NCBI RefSeq assembly: GCF_008831285.2
Contig: NC_045148.1
Span: 6,207,001 to 6,271,000, forward strand
Source of the DNA: Nymphaea colorata
Lineage: Eukaryota; Streptophyta; Magnoliopsida; Nymphaeales; Nymphaeaceae
Reading direction: 5' to 3'
Length of the DNA stretch: 64,000 bases
Shown here: positions 33,663-45,689 of the stretch, in pieces
Layout of the letters: every line of letters starts with the position of its first letter
Numbering within the stretch: the first letter of the stretch is position 1
The notes under the pieces: model-generated
What the model saw: the letters and a program-made list of their open reading frames with translations, nothing else
Databases searched by the model: none
Told to the model about the DNA's origin: nothing
Translations under genes and position numbers: made by a program

Positions 33663-34904
33663 GTGTGGACGTTAAATTAAGGTTCAGGCTTACTTAATAA
33701 TCAACTGATTTTAGCCTTGCTTACTCCGAATTCTTAAAGAACATATCATGTCATTTTCGATAAGATTCAGATCTGGTGTACATTTTTGCACCCAGATCAG
33801 ATAAAGATCTGAACTCTTTTTTCCTGTAAATTGAAATATAGAAAAAACAGCAATTTTGATGATGTGCTAACTAATTTAGGCAGGTGATTAAGGATTCATG
33901 GACGTCCGTTGGATTCAAAATGTAGACACTTGTTAGGTGAAAGATGTTAATATCACCAAAAAATGTGAGGGAAACTTCTGTTTGAATATAACTATTAGAA
34001 CATCAGAATGATCAGACAATAGCCAACCAGATTTGGATTCTACATCAGAAACTGAAACATTTGCCAGACTTTATGATCCAGCCATCCATTGGATTAGTTG
34101 TTTATGTTTTCTACACCAAGTTTTGGTGGTCAAGCACACATCAGATGTTGAACAAACATCTGTCTGTTTGTTGGCTTCCCCAATCTTAGTCCAGCTTAAT
34201 TTGTACTGCAAAATTTGTACATAGTAAGCAAACTCATTATCACGCAATTACTTATTCACAAATCTTGTGTGAAGCTAATAGTTCTCATCCATCGGCGTTT
34301 GCTCAAAAGTGCTTAAATCCGATATATTTGTAACTAATCGTTAAAAGAAAAACATTTGGAAAATTTGCGATTAATTAGCTGCTTATGAAAGTTCATGATT
34401 CATTATATACGTCATACATCATGGTTTACTTAAAAAAAAACTATTTATAAAAAAACTATAAAAAAATATTTCCAAATATAACTTAAACATAAGTGTTTAC
34501 ATTTTCCATTGTTAAATTCAAATCAGCGAGGCAAACATATGTCATGTGCCTTTAACTGATGTAGTACTACCATTATTAAACCCTCTTTTTTTTTTCTCAA
34601 ATAAATAACATTGTTTTGGAGTTTGGGGTTTGGAGACCTTTATGCCATCATTAAGTTTTCTTTTTAATGTTAGCATTTTAAAGAAAGAGAGAGAGAAAGA
34701 AAAAAAAAAAAGGGAGGATATGAAGGTGCATAATGGCAAGGTTGAGAGTAAGGGTGGGTGTGCAAGGTGGGAGTACCCAATGGGTAGTTGGGTACCCGAC
34801 ATGTGATGGATCGGGGTTGGGCTGGTTATTTGACACCTAAGCCGGGCTGATTTAAAAATTCGTTGTGCCAAACTGGCTCTAGTAGGGTATTTGGGGCCGG
34901 ACTT

Positions 34905-34905
<1 letters not shown>

Positions 34906-34939
<34 letters not shown>
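34906..34939. repeat. (TA)n microsatellite
   Basis: A simple TA run at the right edge of a segment (about 34740-34905) that contains GGGTACCCG and GGGCTGG words reminiscent of the GGGCCGG element family. Confidence 0.9.
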
Positions 34940-34940
<1 letters not shown>

Positions 34941-35947
34941 CTCGACATATGACACTAGCAATTGGCTCTCTTGTTGTATCGCAGAACTTCCTTGAAAGCC
35001 CTTTATGTGTGGTCGATGACACTCTTAAAAACACTTGGCGTGTCCCTAAAGGTTTGTTGGGATATTAACATATGAAATATTAAGGATTTCAAATATGTGC
35101 GGACATTAAACCAGGTACTCAATGGGCATAGAATTGATGATCAAGCCCAACCTAGTAACTAGGTGGGATGGGTTTCGGCCATTGGCAAGGGATTTGGGCC
35201 AACTAGAGCCTGACTTTGTTAATTGAGTGCTGATCCTGAAACTTGGAAAGAGCAAAGCCTGAAATGAGAAAGATACGGCTGCGGTGTGGTATGAACTCAC
35301 GATTAATAATCTATTTTTAAGCAAATTTATTGTTTTTAATGTTTACTTGAGAAATCGCCTTCGACACAAAATCCTTTACCCCAAAGCAAAGGCTTGATAG
35401 TATGAATTTGCCTTAAAATTTTCAAACTCTTTTGAAAAATGTGAAGTTTGAGATGACCTTAATTAGTTTTCTCCTTGCAGCACGTATATGCTGGACACCA
35501 CTCGGCAGAACTCACGGAGAGAATTTATGGGTATTCTCCTAAAATTAAGGCGCAGGGCCACCTGTTTCATTTCAAGTTAATTTCTCTCTCAAAAAATTTT
35601 CCGGAAGCCAAATATATTTTCTCAGTTGAGTAAATATGGGCAAACAACAAGGAAACCATGTGATGTGAGGCCTCAAATTAACGATGACCGACTTTCATTC
35701 CTCTCTCAATCAAACGACCCTTGGCCGCTTCTCTCCAGTTGTTAATCTCAACAAATGAGAAGTTAGGAAGTAACAGTCCTCAATGGGTTTGACGCTATGG
35801 TTTGAGGAAGCAGCCAATTATCTCTGGTACCATAAAAGGAGAGGTGGAAACAGACATGTCGCTTAGGGTAGGGTAGAAAGTAGGCCCTATATTTTATAGG
35901 GTCTATAACATGCAAGTTGAATCGTAGTAAGGCGGATACCCCAAAAC

Positions 35948-36284
35948 TAAGCCTGGACATCGGGCCGGCCAGGCCCAACATCCAAAAACCGGGCCCGGTC
36001 CCAACCCGACTCAAACAACCCGAGCCGGGGCTTTGCTTGATTAAATTTAAAAATATATTTTTAATATAAATAATATATAAACATAATTAATTATAATAAA
36101 ATATTATATATATATTAATAAAAAAATTTAAAAAAATTATTATTCACAAATCGGGCTTATCGGGCCCACTCGGGCCAACCCGATAACCAGTCCGGCTGGC
36201 CTAGGTCCCTTTTTCCTAGGCTTAGGCCCGAGTAGATTCTGGTACCGAGTACTAGACGGCGGCCTGGCCCGGTGCCCAGTCTTA
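35948..36284. mobile_element. 337-bp MITE with GGGCCGG-rich ends, perfect TSD
   Basis: The left end TAAGCCTGGACATCGGGCCG and the reverse-complemented right end TAAGACTGGGCACCGGGCC match at most positions. Identical 8-mers CCCAAAAC flank it (35940-35947 and 36285-36292). A very AT-rich centre separates GC-rich arms full of CGGGCC words. Confidence 0.9.
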
Positions 36285-36883
36285 CCCAAAACCCCTTGTT
36301 CTCTGAGGGATAAAGGGTTCAGTAAAAATTGGAAACTTTCGGCTTTTTGTCAGACAGCTGCTCACTTAAAAAAGTTGGGAAGTAACCATCTTTTATTTGG
36401 ATCATCTTTGTGCACTAACCATTAATCTACTCTATATCATTCCAATTTCACGTGATCGAAGAGAAACTCGTTCAATGGTCTTCCAAATGAAACAATCGGA
36501 AATGGCAATGAAAATGATTGCTTTAGATTAGAAATGGTAAGAGAATTTCGAATTTTATAACTGAATTTAGATCTGCAGGTACCGCACCATCGAGATCTAG
36601 AACAAAGGCTAGAAGGGCTGTCGTTTGAAATCGTACATTGTGATCGATAAATTGAGTTACAAGGACTCCTACAAATCGGGTGCGGAGAACAGGGAGAAAG
36701 AGAGCAAAGGAACAACACACATTTCTACATTCTGCCGTAAATCGACTTACAACAACTGTAGAGTTGTTTGAATGACACCTTCAACAAATGACGCTTCATA
36801 CATGGACAAAGCAAGGGCAGAACCAATTTTTTTTTTTTTATGGGCTACTAAATAGATAAAGTGGTGGGACGTAGGGCCGTGAC

Positions 36884-37098
36884 TAGAGGTGGGTATTCGG
36901 GAATGCTCGACGGTCCTATGCCGGCTCGCTTATAATAAAATAATACTTTTTAATTATAAAATATTTTTTAAATATAAAATATATTTTTAGTAATAAATAT
37001 ATTATTAAAATTTAAAAAAATTTAAAAAAAATTAATTTAACGGGTCGGCTCATCAGGCCCGGGCCCCTGCCGGCGGCCCGGCCAGGGGCCGAGCCCTA
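36884..37098. mobile_element. Second GGGCCGG-type MITE, degenerate
   Basis: It has the same layout as 35948-36284: GC-rich arms around a TATAAAATATTTTT core. The left end TAGAGGTGGGTATTCGGG and right end CCGAGCCCTA are weakly inverted. Flanks GCCGTGAC and GCAGGAAC agree at 5 of 8 positions. Confidence 0.45.
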
Positions 37099-37196
37099 GC
37101 AGGAACCCAAGTCTCTTGAGGCTGTCTCATATAACTTGACGCAAGCCCAACCACTGAATTAAGGTTTCAGAATGAGTTCGGTAGAGAGTATGCACA

Positions 37197-37326
37197 CAGG
37201 GACAAAGTTAGAAATTTTTTTTGTGGGGCTGAATTGTATTTTTTAAGGTTAAATTAAAATCTTGAAAATTATAAGGATAGTTTTTTTTCTTTTTTTTTTC
37301 TCCTCAGAGGAGGGCCATGACCCCTG
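37197..37326. repeat. Short relative of the CAGGGGCGGA MITE
   Basis: It begins CAGGGACAAAGTTAGAAATT and ends GGGCCATGACCCCTG, like 335-516 but with a shortened core. The flanks do not form a TSD. Confidence 0.4.
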
Positions 37327-38599
37327 CCGTTTGACAACCTGGACAAGGCAAAGACACGGTTTTATGTGAACAACCTCCTCATGTATGTACGCTGAGGTTA
37401 TCCAGTGCCATTTGAAAGGGTGTTTTATCAGATTTAATTGGGATTTTTACATCATGAAATACTACTCATACTCACTCAAACCAAGATAATTTTCACCAAA
37501 CATCTTCTCACATCCTCCGTCTTAAAATTCCACATGAAGGAGAAGGTTTTGTTGCGATCTTATCGTGAAAAACTAGTTATTTTAGCAACTGAGACATGAA
37601 ACTCAAACTTTCTAAGAATCAATGAAAAATAGAAAGAGAAGGCAAAATAATATCTGTGGCTCGTCTATTGGAGTCCATGTCCACAAAGAAAAAATAACAA
37701 TGTGGTTCATGGTTGCTTGGCTTGTGACATATTTTGGTCACAACTCATATCTTTACTTGCAAACCATCAACTGAATCCATAGCTTTTTTTTTTTTTTTTG
37801 AGTATTTATTTGTCCATAGAACGGCTGTCTTCCCCTCCCCCTCTTATGCCCCTTACCCTTGGGTTTAGAAAATATGCTTTCGGACCTTTTTACAGTTCAT
37901 GAGAATAGTGCACTGGGTCGTAATAGCGAGCGACCACATGTTTCATACTATTGACCTTTTTTTTGAGTAGATCACCTTGCTACCCAGTACACTATACCTG
38001 TCGGGGTTAACTGAACCCATAGTTGGGTTGCTAAATCATGCCATGCTCGGGGAACCTATTGTTTAAGCTTTCCACGCATGCATCTTCCCAAAAAATAACC
38101 AAGTGCCTTTTGCTAAATCTTAATATTATTATGAAATATTATATGCAAACTTCGGTTCACTTCATCAAGTAAACCTTTCTTCTTGTTCTTTCCACAAAGA
38201 CAAGTGTCGTTCGAAGCCTTGTAGGCAAATACACAGCAAAATGCACCTATTTATAAATCCTCATATTGTATGTACCCATATCGAATTTGAATGCCTTACT
38301 AGGGCATGCCCATTAATTGGATTAAGTTTGAATGTCTCACATACAATTCATATATTGGGATCTACGCGTTTGGAATGAATGTCACACCCTAAGCCCACAT
38401 AGTAGGATATGAATATATAGGAAGCAGTAAACAGTCGAGACTAGTAAAAGCATATATGGAATTCCTATTACAGGTTGCTGGAAGATCTAAGCGGGGTGAT
38501 TTCTATTTGATGAAGAGTGCCTCTGTGGCTTATGTTGCCTACTCGCGCTACCCACTGGTAGATTCAAATCAAAGATATACGAAGGGAGGATTCTAGAAG
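37327..38599. other. Intergenic, nothing recognised
   Basis: No open frame of note and no clear element. It holds a few T homopolymers (for example near 37783-37799). Confidence 0.5.
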
Positions 38600-39030
38600 C
38601 CAGCTCATGATTCAAGTCTGAGCCCGAGCTCAAGCTCGACTCAATGCAAAAAACTTGAGCTTGGCTCGAACTCGAGTCGAGCTCCTTATAGCAAGCTCGA
38701 GCTCGACTACATAAAATTGAGCTCGAACTCGACTCGTTTAACCCATTTAACTCGTTTGGGCATTAATTCATGTAACTTGTGAAAATTTGCTTTCACCCTC
38801 AAAAGTTAAAACTGGTTATTCAATAAACCAGTTTTGGTAATATTATATAGAGTATGTGAGTCGAGTTGAGTATAAACGAGTCAGAGTTCCTGAAACTCGA
38901 CTCGTTTATCGTTTTGAGTACATTTGTAAGCTCAAACTCGACTCGTTTATAAATGAGTCGAGCATGAGCCGAGTTTTTTCGAGTGAGTTCGAGTCGAGCC
39001 CGAGTTGGCTCGGCTCGTTGTGCAGCCCTA
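38600..39030. mobile_element. GAGCTCGAGC-rich MITE
   Basis: Both ends are packed with GAGCTCGA/CTCGACTCG words in inverse orientation. The right end GGCTCGTTGTGCAGCCCTA is a terminus I associate with a common plant MITE type. The left end is diverged near 38600 and the TSD is not certain. The homologous arms create the spurious overlapping frames on both strands here. Confidence 0.55.
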
Positions 39031-41385
39031 CTCACACTATATGATGAGATAATCCTAAAATCATGAATCCTTACACCCAAAAACAGCACAATAATTTTTT
39101 GATGTCTTTGTTGAAACTCTGGTTGAACGCTTACTTCTGCTAAGAGGAAAGAAACTATTACCCTTAATTATCAGCGCACAACTATTGGTCAATTGGGCCT
39201 AATACGTGGTTTAAGCTGCACCATTAGGGGGCATTTGATTTCCCCTATCTAAAATCCTCGTAATTTGAGAACCGTGGATTTAAGATCTTATCCTTCTCCC
39301 TCAGATCTTAAATCTGACCTTTTTTTTAATACAAAAATAACAAAATAAGGACTTCAAGCATGAACCTTAGGTTTGACCTAAGTCATAGTTTGATAAACGC
39401 ACATCAGATCCATATCAAATTCATGATTTCAAATTTAAAGTCATCAAACACTTCTAAGAAAGTTCAGTTGCTACAAGTAGTGGACAAATTTGAAAAAGCT
39501 CTTTAAACAAAACTGATGTGTCAGTTCGGCATTCAGGCCACACATTTCTCTTAGAGGAAACACAACATTTGTATTTGTGCCCAAGCTGAGTACAAAATAT
39601 GGCAGGATAACAATAACTCTCCCAAAAATAACAATAACGGAAATGGAGGGGTGGCGGTGGAATTTTATTTATAATACATATATAAAGTATAGAAAGAATT
39701 TTATTTAATTAGAAAATAGTGGGTAACATTCGTGACACCGTCGCTTGTTAGGAAATTCGATTTGAATACGTTACATGAAAATACTTGCATATAAAAGAGA
39801 TAATTAATCTACCAGATGTAATCCTTTATTTATTTTACTAGATTTGAATCTTACACCATAATATATCTAAATTAGGATCTCAATAGATCTAACATCCAAA
39901 CGTGATCCACAAACTATCGCTCTCTTGGGGGCATGTTTGTTCAAAAGCTAAAACATTTATTGGATGTTTTTCAAAAGGAGGGGTAACGTAGAAAGAAAGA
40001 AAAGAGTGGACAGAAAGAAATGTGCGGAAAGAAGGATGAACAAAAAAAAAATTACTAGGTTCTAATTAAAAGAGCGATGTACATTGATGTCAATGACGTT
40101 CAATTGACTTGGTGCATTTTCCACCGTTGAAAGTGGAAGATTGAAAAGCAATCAGCACATCGCTTTTGTCCGATGACGGACTGTTAAACACTTTCGGTGA
40201 GTAAGAGGTTGACAACCCACCATTTGAAAAAGACCAAAAGTCCTCTCATTCTCCTATCTTCTAAGTTTGATTTGCTTTGAGACCTGAGTGGGGTATGATA
40301 CGCTAGGTATGATACGCTATTTAACTTGAGTGTCGTGATTCCACTTAAAGAATTGAATCTAGTTACATCCGGAGATGGCAAGATTCTTTATAACTGTTAT
40401 GATCAGTTTCCATTCCTAGCTCCCCATTGTGATGGCCTAGTTGTCCAAGATTTGGTATCAGAGGATAAGATGTCTTGGGTAATTGTACCAGATGACTAGG
40501 CGTCCAATGGAATGGTTTGTGATTTTGAAATTTCTTACCATGTAGACTCATTTCTGAAACAAACTTCTGATTATGATATGCAATCTTCACAACATGATCA
40601 GATGTCATTTGAGGAGATCCAGGTCAGAGTTAGCTATCTTTAGTGGAAGTTGATTCATTACCACCTCCATTAATAACATGATTTTTTTTTTGGTCTCCTA
40701 AGAAATGTACATCATGTTGTTGGCCTCATTTGATGATAACTCAGTTGGAATCTAACATCACTTTAAAGTCATGTCACTGTTTGCTTTTACTAATATATAT
40801 TACGTTATTTTGTCATTCAAGAACTTGTGAATCATGTTTAATACTATCTAACATGGTTTATGTGGTTCATGCATGAATTTGCTAAGTATTCATAAAATGA
40901 ATATAATATTTGGTCTATTAATTTTTAGATGTATGACACATCCCACTATTCCATAATATTTTGATACGTTTAACACTTTTATAATATGGTAAAACTTTTT
41001 TATTATTCAACTAAAGTGTCATGGTTTTTTCCCTAAAAAATCTAGTTTATTTCAACAAATGTTTCCATATTTTTTTTAATCCATAAATATATTTTGTTTC
41101 AATTGTACCATCTCTATTCCCAAAAAGTGTCAGTTTTCCTAGGTTTTTTATTTGAAACTTAGGCTATGATTGGATAACACCCTGAAAAACTAGGTTTTAT
41201 AAAATATATATTTTTTAACAACTTTTTGAAACCTGGTTTGTGCCTGTGGGTGACAAAGGCAAAAACCTTAGTTCTCATTTGGATGACAAAAATGAGTTAC
41301 TAGGGTATATTTCTGAAAGTTAATATCAGTTGAATGTTAAACGATAGTTCCGAAACTCAGCCCTGCTGGAGGATAGGGCCTCGAG
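39031..41385. other. Intergenic, no supported gene
   Basis: Short frames on the minus strand (40184-40381, 40363-40608) overlap each other and match nothing I know. The word GTATGATACGCTA is duplicated near 40296. No element ends found. Confidence 0.5.
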
Positions 41386-41818
41386 TAGAGATGTCAATAT
41401 ATCTATTTAAATTGGATATCCGATCGAACCGAACAAAAAAAATTTGATATGAAAAAAAAAAATATCCGATTAAAAAATCGGATCGGAATTGAATTTAATA
41501 AATAACATCTGATCGGATTCAAATTGGGATTCAAATATACATAAATTCCGATCGGATTCAGATATGGATTTGGATCAGATTCATTTTTAGTCAGATATCC
41601 GGCATCTAATTCTATTACATTTTGAAAATTGGTAAAATCCAGTTTAAAATTTAGATTCAGATATGAATATAAAATTCGGATTCAGGTTGTAAAATTGGAT
41701 TTCGGATTCGGATATGACTTTTCTTTATTCGTATTTGAGTCCTAATTCGAATTCGAATATGAGAATATCCAAAAAAACGGATATGATTAAGGGTATATCC
41801 AATCTGTTGACACCCCTA
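41386..41818. mobile_element. MITE with TAGAGATGTCAA / TTGACACCCCTA ends
   Basis: The left end is TAGAGATGTCAATATATC; the right end in reverse complement is TAGGGGTGTCAACAG. Flanks GCCTCGAG and GCCTCCAT agree at 5 of 8 positions. The interior is a series of GATCGGATTC and GGATATCC words. It belongs with 2502-2950. Confidence 0.65.
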
Positions 41819-42728
41819 GCCTCCATCCATTTTATTAATAAAAAATTGCTATACAAATATACAAAGCAACAAAAATTTACAGATTCTTGTATATAGCAAC
41901 AATATCAGGGGTGAGATTAGTTCGGAGAAAATTGTTTCTATAACGCATAGTCATGAAAAGATCCAAGCCGAGCCAGTTGTTTGCCCTGCCCTCAACCTGT
42001 TTAAGGACCCAGTTTAGCCACGTTCTGTCACTGGTGGCAGGAACAAAATTCATGTCATTGTTGAGACCAAAATGCTGCAAAAGAGTAATCAAAACTTTTG
42101 AGAACATAACTGATCGGCCTCTGAAGAGAGGATAGGGAAGGAGCACCCAAAGCTGCACATTAAGGCCTGTAAAGACTGATGAAGGTCGGGGTGATTGGAC
42201 CTCATATATCGAATTGAAAAGGATAATAGGTCCTGAAAACGGAGGAAATCCTTCGAAGGCACTTCTCTAAAATCTACATATACTACACAGTTTAAAGCAA
42301 AATAGATCTGGGTTGTTTTTATATGACTCATATTATAATATTATGATATATATTACAAACAATGTTAATATACAATAGAAATTATATATAAAAAAAAATG
42401 AACAAACACATTAAGTCCATATATCACCTTCTTGTTTCTTCTAAACTTCAATGTTGGGTTGCCTGTTCCATTTATGATTGTACGTTCACTCCAGCTTCAG
42501 CTTGAATAGGGAATGACACCCTTAAAAAATGAGATCAGATTGTGTGGGCAGTTGCCCACACCAGCCTCACAAAGTTTGCTTACTTTTACATTAATGCTTT
42601 GATATCTGATTGTATATATATAGGTGCCCCGAAAAGCATATAAGCTAATGAATTAGTGCTCCTCGGCCAGTGGACCGGCATTGCCTAAGAGTCCGCCAAG
42701 GCCCATCCATAATGTTTGGTCTTAACAC

Positions 42729-42945
42729 GTCATGATGTAGTTCTGATTCAGTTGTCCATTGCATGTTGAGAAATTGGATTCAGATTCAAATGCAACTTTA
42801 GACAGATAGAATTTGGATTGTAAATTTTAAAATCAACTTCAGACAATTTTTCTCTTTCATATTCGAACCTAAACATATGAAGATCCAATAAATCAGACAT
42901 GATAAAGACTACATCCGATTTAAATCCTTTCCATTGACATCCCTA
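42729..42945. repeat. 5'-truncated copy of the TAGRGATGTCAATGG MITE
   Basis: The right end TTTCCATTGACATCCCTA is a good family terminus. The stretch TTTCATATTCGAACCTAAA corresponds to TTTCATATTTGAACCTGAA in the copy at 2502-2950. The left terminus is missing. Confidence 0.6.
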
Positions 42946-45689
42946 CTTGACATTATGATGCAAAAACACTCGTGTGCATGAATCCCATGTCCGGGGCATG
43001 GATCCTAGAAGACACATATTCCTCGAATGCACATGTTCTGCAAATCAAACACATCCCATGGTTTCGGTTCGGATCTGGACTTGCCAGCTTATCTTTGTTG
43101 CTTATTAATTAGCAAGCATGTGTTCGTATTAAACTTGAAGCATCTTCTAGGCACACAGTATCATATTGTATACTATAAGTATTGGGTCAAATATGTGTAA
43201 CAGAAACTATTTCAAGTTTTTGGTGTGATCCCAAAATTGAAACATTGGTGGGAAATGGCACTAATGGTTAGATGACTCTCCTGCTCTTTTTTGGCCATAT
43301 GGATGAAACATCTACCATTTCTCTCACCATATAATCTATTTTCAGTATGTGTTAACGGGAAAGTACATTATTCTTCGAGAAGCGACCCCTTTCAGTTTTT
43401 TGAGATTTCTAAAATACAAAGATTTTGCAGAACTATAAATTCTACCCAGTTTAGCTTCAAAATTTGCACACTTCCTCCCCAAGTAAATTCTAGGCATTTC
43501 CATGACATAAATGTTAAGTAAATTTTGCAGTGTCTATGAATAAAGTGTGATCTATATATAAGCAGTTCAGTAACCTTTATTGTCAGTAATTTATTTCTCA
43601 GCATCTGAAAATTCATGTAGCAGCTTGCCATGAAAAGGTCCCGACGATAACATGACCAGCAAACAAACAAGCACAATAGTGAAGTTCTAGTCACTTCTTT
43701 GCTTCCTGTAGAGCAGCATTGCCACTGAAGAGCAGACGTTTAGCCAAAAATCTAAAAAGGTGTGCGCTAGTGACTCGGTCCAAGTCTGAAGGCCAACATG
43801 GAATAGAAGAGATCGAAGCAAGACCTCTCTCTCTCTCTCTCTTTGTTAGTTGGTAGTGACCCCATTGGAAGAATTAGTGTAGGGGAGTAACAGCACAAAC
43901 AGCTTCCGACCCCAAGCTGTATATGTCTCCTTAAGAGTGTCAATACCAATGAAATGGCAGCCTCAGTGTGAAGTTCCCTTCAATGAGGAGCATTGTTTAT
44001 GAATGGGCGAGCCAATCTGGAAAAATTGCCTCAGTTTGGATTGTTCTTTGCAACTCAGGAACATGAGGTTGGAATTGCTAGTAATGGCGGATCAGCATGC
44101 TGCAGTGAATATGTAACCCAGTTTATGGGGCAAGGTTCATGTCAGAGGTAACTCCTCATGGTTTACTGCTGTCATTGTGGGTGTCTTCTCTGGAGAAATG
44201 AAAACCAACTTAAGATGCATCAAAATGGCAAGCAAAAAATACCAAGAGTGGCTCCAGGACTAGGCTTTGCTTTTTGGTTATGAAATCTCATGTACATCAA
44301 ATATAACTCATAGTAACAAGTCTCATTCTTCAGAAAATCAGTGAGAACAAAACTTGTAATGTTATAAAATTTGTTTGAAATTCCAGGAAAATCTCAACAT
44401 GTTGAATTATGAATAGATATTCAAATATGGACAGCGGGAAAGGCTTTCATCACCTAACATGGTAAAACATGGGATAGTTTTTTAAATACTATTTTTTTAA
44501 AAAGATAAAATTATTCTCAGACTTTTGAATTTTTGAAGCTCACAATTAATGCATGATTTTAAAAGACAGCTGCTAATATTTGTGATTGTAGTCCATGGGG
44601 GGTGGGGGGAGGAGAACCAAAATGAATACATTAATGCTGAAGAAAGAAAAATTATTTCACCATAATTAATTCAGAAAATTAATTAGTTATAAGAAATGCA
44701 TGATCCCATAGAAGAAGTAATCAGGCTGAGTGTTTCGATTTGGATAACTGCAATAAGTTCAGGAAAATGGTTCAAATAAATATTAAAAAGGCTTACTTCA
44801 AAAAAAAGGCTTCAATATTCCATCCCAGAAAATTAAGAAACTTAAAACCGCAAATTTGCTGTCTCAGATAAATCTAGTATTCAAAATGGAGTAGAAATGT
44901 GCAGTAGAAGAGCAGAAGGAAATCGATAATTGAGTCATTCAGTAATCAGCATCGCAAAGAAAACCAGCTTTGTTCTGTCACTCATCAAGCTCAAGCACCA
45001 GCACAGTGATTGGAACAGCAGCAGCCCCACATGATTTATGTAGTAAAGCTTTCTGCTAATCATCTTCCATAAAGTAAGCATCACAAACAGTGCAAATCTC
45101 CAAGAATACGAATTTTGCAACACAAGTGCACATATTTCAAGAAGCTGGAACCTGAGAACTACTGCTATAACAAAAATTTACTTGGACCTTGAATGGTTAT
45201 ATGTGTGAATGCAAGTCGATACATGCACACAGTAAGCATGGCAAGACTATGTAAATAGCATTCCGGGAGTCAGATAAATGGATCTACAGTTGTATGGATA
45301 GATAATCTAAGAAACCAACATACAAGGATTGGATGGTTAGTAGATTGTGGTTTGAAACTTTTGAACCATGGTGGTTGGATCATCACCATGAGGTACCATC
45401 ATATGTTTATCTCTTCAGCCTTCATAAGCCTATATCAGATTTCACTTACATGGAACAACTGAAACCTGAGGCACATTCCGTGTACAATCCCATATTCACT
45501 TACATATTTCTGAAGGGGACAGCCGACAACAATTTCATAACCAAAACAAAATTTTCTGTTAAAATACTGCCCGATTGAAGTTTTGTGACCTTCAGCGCTT
45601 TGCTCGTTGGCCCCTCCAAAAAACCAAGTTTCCCCAGCACGGGCAATCCAAAAGCCCACACCGTCTCAAAGTTGAAAAATTGAAATCCA
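42946..45689. other. Downstream flank of the PSKR2-like gene, no supported gene
   Basis: The stretch nearest 45689 should contain the 3' UTR of the receptor gene. A (CT)n run lies at about 43825-43842. Minus-strand frames (43392-43694, 45435-45799) look like chance frames. Confidence 0.5.

Noticed and set aside
41877-42331. Two overlapping minus-strand frames of 93 and 80 codons
   Set aside because: Different frames with no recognised similarity; a decayed retroelement fragment is possible but cannot be supported.
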